Made by a program: the position numbers and the translations under genes. Below the pieces are notes generated by a model. It saw only the letters and a program-made list of their open reading frames with translations, had not been told where the DNA came from and did no database searches. Below, one piece after another: positions 11,760 through 26,600 of a stretch of DNA of 64,000 nucleotides. Where the stretch lies: contig NC_051093.1 of assembly GCF_901709675.1 (NCBI RefSeq), forward strand, positions 4,919,053 through 4,983,052, in the 5' to 3' direction. Positions within the stretch are counted from its first letter, which is position 1, and each line of letters starts with the position of its first letter. Source of the stretch: Syngnathus acus. Its lineage: Eukaryota > Chordata > Actinopteri > Syngnathiformes > Syngnathidae.

Positions 11760-14700
11760 GTTGACAGGAAACTCTATTTCTCTCTCTCTCTCTTTCACTC
11801 ACCCTCCCCATGTCGGTGAATTCACTTTTATTATTCATCCGTCATTTGATTACTTTATCGCCACAACAAACAGAAAAAAACAGGTTATGCTGTACGCAAT
11901 TGCGTATTTACATAGTACAACTTCCTCTTTATTGTCTCGCTATGAGGTAAGGACTTTGACGGTGCCGAAAGGCTTGGTTGTGTAATCAGTTTCGCAGAAA
12001 TTCTCGGTAAGAGGTTTCCACAAAAAAAAAAAAAAAACTTGCAGGAACCAACTTGGCCAAAGGGGGCGCTAGAATTCATATCACACAAGATGCGTGAGAA
12101 AGCGTTCTACTGTACAGGACATAGGAGTTGAAGTAAATTTAGAAGTACTCATCTTTTAGTATTCCTGTACTAAAAATAAATAATTAGAAATTGAAATGTA
12201 CAGACACCTGAAAATACATGATTACTTCTCACCGGTGCATGGGTCATAAGGAGGATGTTATTGGAATGTCTGGAGTGAGCAGTGGTGATTCCAGAAGCTT
12301 TACGTAAAGACAATGTGCATCTTTGGCAATCGTGTTTGTGACTGAGAAGGTGAGGCTGAACACAAGTTAGACTTTGCCTTGCTGACTCAGCCACAATCGC
12401 CACAGACACGAGTCGCGGCAGAAGGCTCAGGTAATCTTCCAGTGCCGCGCCGTGGCTTTCCTGAACCAGCTCAATGATTTAGTCATCACGATTACTGACA
12501 GCATTAGCAAGAAAATCAATTATCAGTCTGGTATAAATATAATGAAAATATCTATTCTTCACCTACAGCAAGAATTGCTGGCTCTGATCTCATTTGCCCC
12601 TCATGCAAAAATGAGCCATGATATCAGATGTGAGCAGAGGCGCATCGGGGGGGGGACAGAGTGGGGGCCTTGCGGGTAGCCAGCTGGACCCACAGAGGAA
12701 TCAGGTGTTGTCTGATTCAGAGGGGACAGGGGGATGGGCAGATAGCGTCGGAACTTGTTTCCAGAAAATCTCGTGTCATCGCGGTGAGACATGTACTTAA
12801 CGTCCACGTTCAAAGCCCCCCCCCCACCACCACCACCAACCCTTTCACTTTCCCTCCCCCAACCCCTGAGATAGCTAAGACTCCATATGTGGGGGGGCTC
12901 TGAGAAGAACATTCTGATTGGTCGCCATGTCAAGCGGCACGGTTGCTATTATGACCTGCTGACTTTCGTCTCACGCACTGTAATTTACACACTTCCTAGA
13001 AAGGGAAGTCTAAGTACAACGTTCCCCCTTCAAAGACAAGAAGCAGCTAAAAAGAGAACTGTTGTGGAAATACAGTACTATGAATTTTACTGTAATACAC
13101 ATTGGGAAAACACAGACTCCTCTGACTTGCTGTCTCACTTCTACGAAAAGTTGAATCGCCTTGTGAACACAAAAGTGGGTTTGTATGCGGCGACTTGGAA
13201 CACTTGAGCCACATGCTGCTTCACCACATGAGAAAGAAATGAAAGATTCTACCCAATCAAAACTCCAGCGCTTAAGTCCACTGGCTCATTATTATGCAAA
13301 GTCAGTCAGTTTAATTATGTAGTGAGGTATAGTCCCTGACAACTCGTGGGTTTAAACCGCTTCAAAAAAAAAAAAAAAAAAAAAACAGCTGCTTTTTCCC
13401 ACACTGACTCAGAAATGTAGCCTCGCTCACCATTCCCGTAAAAAGGCCGTTGGGCACACACGGGAAGTTTGCAGGAATTCTTCCCCCTGGAATGACGAGC
13501 GAAAAAAAATAAATGTTTTCATACTAAATATTTGTCGTGCAGGCAGAATGTCAGGGCCTTGCTAAGGAAGGGATTGTTACCTCTGCCAGGGAAGTTTTCA
13601 TTGCCTGGTTGTTGGCAGAATTAGGGGGGAGTAATGTTTGGAGTGGGCTAAATTATTTTTCTTTCCTAATTAAAAAAAGCATACTAAGTAAATAAAATTA
13701 ATAAATGAGATATTTTGAGGGGTGGCTTATTTAGTTTACTACTTGCTGATATTTGAACAAAACTGTAATAATGAAAGGCATCGTTTAATGCGTTTTTAAT
13801 AAAAATATGAAAATAAAAGGAAATAAAATGTTTAAAAAAACCTTGGATCATTTGATTTTAAAAAAGAATTAAAGCAATAAATTAGGCTGGATACAATGAG
13901 AAAAAAAATAGGAAAAGGGTGATTCTATTTTTAAAATATGTACTGTAAATTTTGGCCAATGAATTTGGACTCGGTAATTTAGTAATGCTAGCAAGCTACA
14001 TACGTGCCACGCAGCCAGGTGGCAGCTTCCTGGCATTGAAACGCACTCATCATCCTTCCTGCTGCCTTCCCGTCATGAGCTGGAGATGTGCAGTCACTTC
14101 CTGTGTCTACCTGCAGGCTTCCTCTTTCGTGCGGTGCCGCTTAGCCAACAGGCTTGGCCGCTATGTGATCACTGATAATAACTTCCTGCTCACTGAGCCT
14201 CTCACTGTCAATGATGGGAAGTGTCAAGCTGCGAGACATGTTCTTGCTTTATTTTCTTTCTTTTTTTTCCTTCTCAAGAGTGCAATCCTCACACCAACAG
14301 CACGCGCTGTGTGTTGACTCCTCGGAGTGTGTGCGTACGTGCGTGTCACAGAATTCCAGGAATTCTCCGGAACATTTTGTTTGTCTTGTCGCCTTCAGGG
14401 AATTAGAATACGTACTTTTTTCTCACTTGCGCAGTGAAAAGTAATACATGACACAAAGAGTCATTGTAAATTGCTATACAGCAATAATAATGCATGGCAG
14501 ATAAAACTAAACTAGTTGTCATTATTTTGCAAGACCTCCGATATTTGAATGCGCTAACCTAATGACCTCAGCTAACTTTAGCACAATCAAGCTAACTAGC
14601 TAATAAGATGGCCACATAGACAAAATCTCTTAAATAGTTAGCATGTTTTACATTTTTAATTCTCAGGATTTAAAAAAAAAAACATGTTAGCTTTAGCATT

Positions 14701-15655
14701 AACAAGTTAACAAAATCAAAGCAATGTGTTGTTATGCGAACGGAATATGTTTTGTGAAGTTAATTAGCTGACTGCAAAAGTTAAAACTGAAAAAAAAAAA
14801 CGGATCACGGAAGACAAGAAAGGACGGGCGAGGCCTGGAGAACACATGCAGAGCTTCACACGGGCGCGTGCTTCTTACAAGAGGGCTATTTAGGGCGGCG
14901 GTGCATATTGTTACTGTCACAAGCCTCTTCTGGGAAAAAGCACAATGCAGCATGCAGATAATAAGTGCTACCATTGATGCATGTCACAAAACCCGATATT
15001 ACAGCACTCCACACAATAGCAAGTCTCCTGTTGGTACAAACGAATTACGTCCGTAGCGGTAGAACCGGATGAAGGAACTTTTTTTTCCCCACGCATTCCA
15101 CTCATCTTTTACATCAGTTATTAAGGTAATTACTATTATCTGCGATCAGGTATAACTGTCATGAAACTTGAGCCAAGATCTTTTTTAATATTTAAAATGA
15201 TTTAAAAACCTCCGGTGGAATTATTCAGCGTATATTTTTATTTTCACAAACATTTGTGTATTTAATATATTTTACAGGCGGAAGTCAAAGAGTCCTTCTT
15301 GCATATAAACAAAGGAGACGTACGTCAAAGAGTGTTTTTTTTGCGAAAGCGCATGTTGCAGAAGCGCTTAACTGTGGTTCTTCCTGGCATCTGACGCTTT
15401 GCTAAAACAACTGCTCAAAGTTGTAATTACAGCCAGTGTTCTCATTGCTGACACGCGAAGCACATGACGCGTCACAGGTTGATTTGTTTGTTTGTTTGTT
15501 TACAGTAATTGAAGAAAAAAAATGATGACAATGTGTATGTGCAAAACAAAAAGGTAATTAAAGGAATTTGAAACTTCCTCATCACTTGTTAGCTGTCCTG
15601 AAATGTTACGGGAAAGAAACGTGGTGTCGTTAAGAATAGATTGCCATGATTAATC
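11760..15655. other. Intergenic region upstream of socs3
   Basis: No exon recognised. It contains long A-runs (13363-13384), a CCACCACCACC-rich patch near 12820-12860, and AT-rich stretches at 13670-13940 and 14460-14790. The open frames near 12600-12930 and 13950-14440 lack family similarity and splice context. Distal regulatory elements for socs3 could lie here but none can be pointed to firmly. Confidence 0.5.
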
Positions 15656-15662
15656 ACCTTTG

Positions 15663-16415
<753 letters not shown>

Positions 16416-16740
16416 CTTGTCATGTAGTCACATTGCGGATGAAAGTCATTTGAAGCAACACAACGCTCGCTTGCAACACCCGGGCCGTTTTGTTGTCTTG
16501 TTTCATGCTGCAAAATACAGAGAGTGGGAGAAACTTGCGCAACTTCAAGCGTGCTTGCTTCACAACATTCTGGATTGTTCCCGTTTTCCTCATGGATGAC
16601 ATATCCAAGCTTTCCTAACATGCGTGGACCAACGTTTCCGCGTGAAACTCGAGCACTTATGCGTGACGGGGATAAGGATAAAGGATTCCAAGGAACTGTT
16701 TAGGAAGCATTGTCACAATTCTAGCTAGCTAGAGATACGA

Positions 16741-17090
16741 TTAGGGTGTACCCAGAAAAAAATAACTCCATCGAAAAACGTTTTCGATTCAAAAGATGTG
16801 ACTGTATCGAATCGCTTCAGTTTAAAATATATCGAATCGTGTTTTACTGGAGAACGAAACAGTATCTTGGAGGGAAACTACTGACACGTTCATTTCTATT
16901 TTAAAATAACAAGTGTCAACAACAACAAGCATATATTGTAAAACAAAAAGCGTCTCATTCTTTCTCGAATCCCGCTGAATCAAACCGAATCGTTTCACTT
17001 TCAAATAAACGCTCCTAAAATCGGATCGCACCTATCATATATCGAAATGCGTATCAAAATCGTCTTTTATTGGACCAACGCATACCCCTG
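16741..17090. mobile_element. hAT-like non-autonomous element remnant
   Basis: The block is rich in repeated TCGAATCG / ATCGAAT words. It begins with TTAGGGTGTACC and ends with GCATACCCCTGACA, whose reverse complement starts TGTCAGGGGTATGC, so the ends look like diverged terminal inverted repeats of the kind seen in small hAT elements. There is no coding capacity. Exact ends and target-site duplication are not clear. Confidence 0.4.
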
Positions 17091-17099
17091 ACACACAAA

Positions 17100-20000
17100 C
17101 TTATACATACATATTCGCTTACAATAGGTGCTATTAAAGGTGTGGATTGAGAAATATTTTTGGGCTTACAGCTCTTATTCCTGCAACAATGCGAACATTT
17201 TCTTGTAAATCCAAGTACTTATTTAGTCAGACATACAGCAGTCAGAATACTATTTATAAGTTTTCTTTTCTCATATCATCATCGTAAACAAATAGCGCGA
17301 GTTTGTAACCCTGATAAGGTCATGAGGTCATAGATACACACACCCCGAGTAAAAAATGCCTATCTGGCAAATAGCTCATGCTGAAAACGGGCCGTTGTTA
17401 TTCACGGCGGTATTAGGATTGATCCGACCCGGGCTGCCTGGCACCGCCGCCGCCGTCCGTTTATCAGTATCGGGTGGCGGGAGACGGAGGCGGCGGTGAC
17501 ATAATGGGGATGTTCAGAATGGACTTTGATTCCCACCAGCGGGTCTGGAAATAGCAGGCTGATGTCATTGGGAAGAAGGCTAATGAATGTGTCTGCGCTG
17601 GAACAGCAGCTCAGACTCAACCGCGCTGATAGCTGAGAAGGTTGTGGTTTTTAAACACGAACACACACGCACGTATAGAGACACGCGCATTATTCATATG
17701 CAAAACAAGCGGTCCAAATTGTTATCCGCATGATGAGGCTATGCAAAAAGCGGGCGGTAATCTGATCCTGTACCATGCCGGTAAGAAGTTTCCAAATAGA
17801 AAGTGTGTGTGTGCGCGCGCGTGTACGAGTGTGTGTAAAGGTTCACATGACGCACAGACACACCTGCAAGGATGGATGGAAGCATGGCTAGATGCTTCCA
17901 CGATAGCCAGATTGCACAGCAGATACTAATTGCTGTATAAATGTACGACGACTACAACATTTGAGAAGTAGCCAAAGCCGAGCGCCGCGCACTGCCGCGT
18001 TTCAAAGACTTTCTTTTGAAGGAGCTTTCCTCCTTTACCTGGCAGATGTTTCAGGACGCCACATGCCTTCTGCTTTGATGCCATCAGGAAGCGATTTTCG
18101 TGACTCAGCGCGTAAATGTGGTCACACGTACAATGAGATCATACGAGGGGAGCGCGAGCCATTTTCGCACGCTTCAATGGAGCCTTTGTTTGCGATGCAG
18201 GTGGGGCGAGGACACGATCGACATCCTAGGATATCAAAAACGTATCCTTAAATGGCAAGAGGGGAAGAAAAAGGTTATAAAAGACGTAAGCCGCAAATGT
18301 ATTCAACAATACGCGTATTTTGACATCATTGCAACATTGTAACAAGTCACGCCTGGCGCCAAAGTGTCCAAGAAAAATACATCACACAGCATGACACACT
18401 TCCCCTATTTTAATTAGGGAGTATGACTTCATACATGACAGCGCATTTCTACATTTAGGCACACAAGCTCATGCACGAGTCCACTTGACCCCCTTACAGG
18501 GACCCTTTAAGGTTAATCGTGATGTTTAAGAGGTCAGACTCATGACTTATGATTTATCCCTGTCTTTTTTTTAGTGATGGGATGATGAAGCTTCAAATCT
18601 GCTTCATGAACCAGTCGTATTTTTTGACTCTGCCACAATTGCAAATCTAAGAATGCAGTGCCATCTTTTTTGCTTTGTCTGCACTTTGACTGGATCCTAG
18701 GCATTAATAATTCAGCGTTGTTTTTTTTTTAATGGCCAACTCACTCCTCAATTTGTGAACAGCACTAGCAGATATCAATTTATCTTCGACAAACAGATAG
18801 AAATAAAAAGTTCGCCATATTTTGCACCACATCTTTCCATACCGGGAGTCGCTATGGCAACCACCTGACAGAGAGACGGCGAAAGTCACTTCTCGGAATT
18901 TACTTTATGGGGTCATTGTCAGCCTCTGCGCACTGACCTGAAAAGTTAGTCCGCCTGCCGACACCTGCTTGGTGACTGCTTGATAGTACTTCAGTAAATT
19001 ACTCATGGCACTTGACGGCACTGCCGCACACCAGGTTGTTTTTCACAGTATGGTGTGATTGGAGGAGGAGAAGAAAAAAAAATTACAGAAGATGAAAACC
19101 AAAATGATACACTATCACTCAAACAGCATTCAAGCCATTTCCTTTTGTTCCCTTCAAAATGGGCGCTCCCCAACAACAGGAAATTCTTCTGGAGGCACTC
19201 CAAAAGCACTGCCTGCTTTTATTTTTTTCAAATTCATGTTATTGTTTTGCTCCCTCCCACTTCCCAGCTAGGAATCCTAGAAGGACCGGTACAGTGAGTT
19301 CCGAACAGCGGGTCAACAAAACACCTTGCGCCATTTCAGAAAGCTTTGCCGTCAAATGTGGACGTTATGAATGTGCACCACAAGCTTTGGTGAGGTCACT
19401 TGTTAAAATTCCCACAGGAGATAATGCTGGCACACCACAAACACACACACAACCAGAATTCCCAGAATGAAAGCCACACACACACAAATGCACAAGTGAA
19501 TGAATGCGCACAAAATGCCACATTTTCCTTCTCACCCGCCACCCCCCAAAAACAAAGTCCATCCCTTCCAGTAAGTGTAATAATGAATGCTGGCAATCCG
19601 GGCGGTCACATTACATCAACTTCTGCTAACGTGTCAAATCATTGACAGAAGCCTTTTATTGTCTGCACGTATTCACACTTACAAGTCATAAAATGCGGCC
19701 TATTCCTATTCTGGTCTGCTGATAAGACGCAAATAAAACAAAACAATTACATGCACAAGTTCCAGGAAAGCTTCTTTTCCTCCTCCCAGAGGCAACATTT
19801 GGGAACTCTAAATGGGTACCATTACCAGTGTATGGAACTTACCGTAAAACGGGAACTGGTCGAACCATTTTTGAAATACTACACATGCATGTAAAAACAG
19901 TAAACAATTGTGTAATGCAACGCATATTAAGAATTTGTTTTAGGAATAAAAAAGGAGATTCTTGCTTGCACAGCCTGTTAATTTGTCACTCCCTCAAATT

Positions 20001-22840
20001 TAGTCATATAAAAAAAAAGAGAATATAACATTGTAGATTATATGCCTTACCTGTTGTCGGAGTTTGGTCATGTGATGTTCACAAGCTGAGCCGTGATTGG
20101 TTGTGACTTGAGGCGCGGGAACTGTCATTTTCAGTTGACAGCAGGTGGTAAAATGGCCACCCCCTGAGATGGATCAGAATGCCGTGTTTAGATTAGTGGA
20201 GCCAGGTCCGAATGTAATTTTAAAAAAAACGTGCAAATTTAATATAATTTTTCTTTATTAAAAAAACAAAATGCATCAATGTTGTGGTATCACTAGCAAA
20301 GAAAAAAGCATTGCATGAAAATAACCGTTAAATTTACGAGGAAAAAAAGTCATTTTCCCAAAGCAACGTGACAGAAGTTAGAGTAGTTATATTTAATCAG
20401 CAGTTGCTTGGAAATATCCACTTCACATTACTTATGAGTAAAAATAGTTTAGAAAAAAGAAATATTTGCAAGTCAACCAGCGTGCCTGAACAGGTTGTGA
20501 TCTACTTCCCTTTTAGAAGTGAGATTTCATTGGAAGTCTGAAGAGACAATGCTGCATCACGTGCACAATAGCCATGCTCATCTAACGCCACGCAACAATC
20601 CATAGGAAGAAAAAGGAGGGCATGTCTTGTTGTGGCTGCCTTCTAATCCTCTTTCTGAGAAACGCTGCCCTCAGGAATCATTCACTGTCCCTCTCCAGTG
20701 TATAATGTTGCACCAGTGATTTATTGTATGGCTGTAAAAAAAAAAACAATACTGCTCACTTCTAAAGTGCATTTTCAATAAATATGTGGCAGTTGTATTT
20801 TAGCCATACCCCTATTGAAGGATGCAAAAATAATATTCAAAAGAACTACAACGCAATGCATGACGGGATAGCTAGCAAAAACGATATATATTTTTTATTT
20901 ATTTATTTATTAAATGCCATGAATGTGTAGTGCATAACATATACCATAGCATTTATACTTAGCAAATATGAAACATTCGTAATAATTGTATTTATCTGTA
21001 TTTTGTAACCGCTTTACACACAAAATGGACGGGCGGTGGAAGACAACAAACTCGATGACGCAATGCATCACGGGATATATGCAACTAACAAGTTTCATGT
21101 TTGTTCTCCTTTTGTATTGATTAGGCATTAATTGTTCAAACTCTTTGTTAAAAAATGTTGAAAATGAAAACAAACCACAATTTAAAAAAAAAAAAACGTT
21201 TTCGCTTACTTACGGGTTTTTGCCCCAGCTCTCCGCGCGACGTGTGAAAAGTGTAACAGCCAGGCCACAATTGTAATATGGGTTTGTTTGGTAACGTACT
21301 CACTGCCTGTGCCACACCGTTGACATTTTATGAACCTCAGTTTTCCACGCAAAGTAGGCACTGCAAGGACTCCCGTTACGGGGTACCTTCGGTTCTCCCG
21401 CCGCCGTGCCTGCGCCAGGAGGAGAAAGGCGGAGGGACGCTTCTGGGAAACAATCTGGGCCTAATTGGAAGCGGCACACTCGAGAGAAAAAAAAAAAAAA
21501 GGCGCGAGGGTCCGCTGGGGAAACCGCAAATGATAATATTGGAGCTATCACTGGGACACGTACAAATTGTTTATTATGGAACCTCTGATCTTTAAATTAT
21601 TAGTTTCAGTTGGCAAAGCTATAAAAAAAAAAAAAAAAACTGGCACACTTGCTCCTCAAAAATGTGGCCTACAAAAATGTCCCATGGAAAATTATAAAAA
21701 TAACATTGGTGTGATATTAACGCACAAAACCTGATACACTCTTTCCTAGCGACAACATTTAATAATTTTTTAAAAAGCACTGTACAAGATGGATTTTTTT
21801 GGCAGAAATTAGAGTTGTGAAATTTTCGATTTGCATGTTTTTGTGCAGTTAAAATGAAAAAGAAATGTGATGAATGTGACATTTTTGACACCATCTCGAT
21901 CCCAACATTTACATTAAAATCAGGGATGCACTGATACCAGTTTGTTTCTGTGGTGTTTTATTTTAACCAAATATTGTTTGAAAACAAATGATGGAACAGG
22001 GTCTTTATTATTAAAAAAGCTCCTCAACATCTGTTTCCAGTAAACCTGTTTGGATTTTCATCCACAAAATGTAACTCAAAGCTCAACAGCTCACTTTGTA
22101 TGCGGCCGCATGGTGCTGAGAAACAGCTCTGTGTGACATCTGAGCCAGAGTAGGAAACTTTATTAACCCAGCAGTGTAACGGTTATCTCGAGCCGTTGCA
22201 GTCGCTCCGAGGTATGGTTAATCGAATTGCTCGTGTTGAGAAGTGCTCGCCTTCAGCCCTCCTCTGGACAATTTTGCAGTGTATAATTTTTCAGTCGGCT
22301 TTAGTGGTGTCATCCAGCTTTACTGTGTTTTGCTGTTTGTAGTGACGTCTCACGAGGGAGTCACGGGGTCACCATTTTCCCCACACACAGAGCATTATAA
22401 CCATTATCATCCTCGACGGCTGAGATGTGATAATTCAAGGCGGCGTATGACCTTGTGTCCTCCATCACGTTGCTTATTTGTAAACTGCAATCCCCTCTGA
22501 CCTGCACTACTGTCCAATCCATTGAAAGTATTCACGAAAGTAAGATCACATTTCCAGGCATAATGTACGTATTTCCGCTGCATATATGCTGAGATCGGAC
22601 ACACACGCACACGTGAAGCTGTGGAATTGCTTCAGGCTAGAAAAACATGCAGATGTTTAATTCATATGCAGAAAATTAGCTGGAAGAAAATCGGGCTTTT
22701 GTATCATTGAACAAGCAACCAGCCAGTGGGCCGTAGAACATTAAGGATTGATTGTAAAAGATTTTATGAAGCCTTTCCTCAGGCTGCACTTAGTCTCATA
22801 ACGCCCCCTGCCGTCCATAACACACAACTATACTTTTTCT
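17100..22840. other. Intergenic region between socs3 and the cyth1 3' end
   Basis: No protein-coding exon recognised. A GC-rich island-like block at 17395-17640 stands out from the AT-rich surroundings and could be a regulatory element. A (TTTA)n-like tract lies at 20888-20910. Short hAT-type words (GTGATGGGATGATGAAGCTTC near 18574-18594; AGGGATGCACTGATACC near 21923-21939) look like transposon termini. The two ZNF143-like sites are listed separately. Confidence 0.45.
20853..21077. promoter_or_regulatory. Pair of ZNF143-like sites, 207 bp apart
   Basis: GCAATGCATGACGGGATA (20853-20870) and GCAATGCATCACGGGATA (21060-21077) differ at one base and share orientation. The reverse complement, TATCCCGTGATGCATTGC, resembles the ZNF143/THAP11 consensus TWCCCATAATGCATTGCG. 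A chance duplicate of an 18-mer this close by is unlikely. No promoter is evident beside them, so an insulator or enhancer role is only a guess. Confidence 0.35.
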
Positions 22841-22848
22841 TGACAGAT

Positions 22849-23663
22849 TTTTTATTTTACTTTATTTTAACTCGATTAAATGACAAGAGAATTTTTCTTA
22901 ACAAGGTTTAAAAAATAAAAGATGGCACGACTAATAGTGAAACAAATCTTGAAAAACAAATACTATACATTTAAGTATGTACAACAAGGTTGATAAATAA
23001 ACCAATACTGACTAGCAATATGATTGTTTTCTTTCAATTCTCTACATGTTAGTGCACTGAAAATAGCGGAAGCGTAAGAAACATCAGGTACTCCTAATCG
23101 CAAAAAAAAACCTGTTTTGGTTTGATAACCTGAGACGAGCCACAGTTGAACTTCTACCGGTGGTCTTCTAAAGCTTCTGTATGGAACTTGTGCATAAACG
23201 TGTACTATTGTCTAGTTATTACTCTTCAGACTGATTTGCTATCGCTAACCAGCAGCATTTCTCTTGACAATACCAAATATGGGAGGAAACGTATCTATAA
23301 AGTCACCCAATTGTTGGCATTTCCCAACATTTGCATACAAAAGCAAAAAAAGGGAGTAAAGCTGTAAAAAGTCATATCCAAACATGTTTAAAGCCTTTTG
23401 GAAAAGTTCTTTTCTTATGAGGACTATTTTGTTGCCGCGCGTTCAGACCTGCTGAGTTCGATGTGCCGGGTGGAGTGCGTGTTGGGGGGGGGGCTGCTTT
23501 ACAGAGTGTTTTGTTTTTCAGGAAGCGATGGGCGACTTGGCTTGACTCCATCCTGAGCATCCGGCGCACTTCCTGCTTTCCTGACCGGCTGAGTCCAAAA
23601 AAAGCAAGGAGAACCCCCATCTGCTCCGTCAAGTGCAACATGGTGAGCGTGGGGCGGGGCTCC
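22849..23663 (-). other. cyth1: Putative 3'UTR of cyth1
   Basis: Downstream of the cyth1 stop codon the minus strand runs to AATAAA-type signals around 22850-22868 (two overlapping copies in an A/T-rich patch). This gives a 3'UTR of about 800 nt. A more distal site cannot be excluded, because cytohesin mRNAs often have longer 3' ends. Confidence 0.4.
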
Positions 23664-26600
23664 TCAGTGTCTCTTCATGGACGACACCTTCTTCTTTCTG
23701 GCGGCCAACATCTCGTAAAAGGGGTCCCTGCTGATGGCGGCCCTGCGGACATTTCAAGTATTTGTTTAAGGTGGCCTCTGGAAAAATATTTTTTTTAGAA
23801 GAGGAGCCCTTAGTCACACGTACTTGATGCTGTTCATCCATTCGTCCTTCTCCTCGGTGGTGGGGGCGGAGATGCGGTAGAAGGTATGGTTGCCCTCCAC
23901 CACGCGACCGTCGGCCTCCGTCTTGCACGCCTTGATCACTTGGTCCTTGTTGTCGGGAATGAAAAGCTCAAAGCAGTTCTGTGGCGGAAAGAAAGACCAC
24001 CGTCATGGAGGGGAATATTTTAAAACTTTTGTGTGTAGTGCCAACATGAGACACAAGAGTGCAGTGTGCTTACAGGCTTCTTGTCCTCCACTTCCCTGAT
24101 GCTGAGGTTCTCCAATGGGATGATCCCTCGTGGCTCTTTGTCCTGCGCACGTGAAGAAGACACAACAAGTTCAGTGAGACGCCCGGCGTCAGAGCGGCAC
24201 TAAGGTAACGTGGTGCTCACCGTCGTGTATTCAAAGTAGTAGAGGCAGTTGTCGGTTAAGATGAACCATCGTCGCTTCCAGGTCTTAACTCGGCCTCCTG
24301 CGTGGCAAATCAAAACCATCAGATGGGCTCGGTGGGAAGGAGGAGAAAGCGCAGGAGGCAAAGCGCCGAGTCTAGCAACACGCAGGCGGACAGACGTGAG
24401 CAGGCAGACAGATGGAAGCTCCCGACGAGTCGCCCGCGCACAAAATGGTGCGCCGGGTCCCGTCATGCACTCACCACACCGCCACCACCACCGCCACCAT
24501 AGGTAGAAAGAAACTCAAGTGCTGCTTTGATGAGGTCATTGAAAACTGGCTGCTGGCCTCATCTGGCCCGATAAACACACACCTCGTAAAGGACGCCGCT
24601 ACTCCACTTGCATACCAATACTGCATTCCCGCACACACACGCAGGTGTTTGATAGGACGCTTTTATTTTTATACTACAACTGACATCACCCGCCCCATAA
24701 ATAGAGTTTGAACCACACATTACTGGAACATCCAGAAGGGTGGGGGACTTTATTTTAGATCAATGAAACGAGAATACGGCAACATTACGTGAAACTGGAC
24801 TGCAAAATCAGGCGTAACCAGAATATGAAAATTCATTTCCTGCCAGGAAAATAGAGGTGACATCTATTTAGGGAACGCCTTTATTTTTAGAATACTATCT
24901 GTAACCGTTATTATTATATTACAATTGATATCAAGTGAAATTGGAGTGAAAACAACCCGTCCCCAAAATGTATGAGTAAAAAAAAAACACTTTTTTCATC
25001 ATCTGATCTTTCTTTACAAGGCCACACCCCCTTTCACGCCCGGTGGGACTTTTCATTAACTCCGGCATCGCTGACCCTACCTGACCTCTCACCTTAAACA
25101 CAGCAGGCCAGTTTCCTGTGCGGGGAAACCTGATCTGCATAAGCAGATGCCCCCACCCCCTCCCCCCCAAACAGGATGCCAATGAGGGTCGCGAGCCTGC
25201 AGCGACATTCTGCTACTCTAAAGCTTCGAATTTCCTGTTGGGGGTCTCAGTTAGCTACAAGTCTAGACTACGTGAGCCCACCACCATGTTAGTTGACGTA
25301 CATCTACTGTGATAGGAAAGACGGAGTTCAAGTCACGGCCCGTAGGCACCGCACACCCTTTCATCATCATATGCAGCCATTCAAGCTATGGTCAAACACC
25401 ATAAAATGATCAAGGGGGGTGGGGGCTTTCCTCGCACTCCGACTAAGAAGAGAGCGAACTCCTCCGATGCAAGAATAGCTGGGTAGCGGTCCCGGCACAT
25501 TGTTGCTAAGGGAGGGTTGAGCGGGTGCATGCTCAAGTGGAGGCACGGCGGGATGCTGGCAGCTTTTAAGGATTACGATTCTGTGACCACTTGGATTCGG
25601 TCGGTGGTATCCAATCAAAACACTGCTGGCCGCACCGCTTTCTCCAGCCACGTAGCACGCACCCATCCGATCCATCGAATAGCAAAGAGAAGAGCCACAA
25701 AGTTGGAAAGCTGCAGTATTCCCTTTCCATACACACAGAGTAAAATCTTGATGTGGCTGCTCGACTGGATGGAGGAAAGGGTATAATGCAGCTTTAGGAC
25801 GACGAGACCAAAAGCCACATGAAAAAGATAGTGACCATCAGAAGACCTCGGTGGGAGCGGTCAGAAAGCGAGCGGAGCCCGCGAGGGTGGCAGCCAACCA
25901 CCCACAGAGATAAAATGACAGGACACAAAAATCAAAAAACCGCCAGCGCGGTGAGTCGACTGAACAGACAAACATCTGAAGTTGGAAATGCGTCGATGGA
26001 AGGGACAAACAGAAATATCCACAGACATGGAAAATAAAAAACCCAGCTGGATGTCGGAGGAGAACAAAAAGCAATAATGGCGCACCACCAAAAGCACCGG
26101 AGAGCTGAGAGAGAGATGGAGCAGGTCTTTTGTTTTTGTTTGGTTGGTTTGGGAAGAACAGGTGTACATACCTCCTGAGGTAGGAAAGACAACAGCCAAA
26201 ATCATGGGAACAAACAAACGAAGAGGGAAAAGGAAACAAAATAAATCATCAAATTAAATAAATGAGTAGGAATCATTGCACCACAGTGACGTTCATTTGG
26301 CTTTCAGGCTGTTGTTCTACTTCTATTCGCCACATGGTGGAGCTGTGCACACCGAAAAGCCTTGGCTCCATTTTGACTCATTTATTTTATCCTCCACCTT
26401 GATTTTTTTTTTGCTTTTTTAGCGGAAGACGTCTGACGCCAGCCAGTTGTCCAGATTCACAGTGATTAGCACGATTGACTTTTCACAAATCAGCGTGAAT
26501 CGGAACAAGGAGGAGGAAACAGAAGGAGGGGAGTGTTGAGGAATCCAAGCGCTTTGATTTTCAGCTACCATCAGTTGACCTGTGGAACATCTGGAATGCA

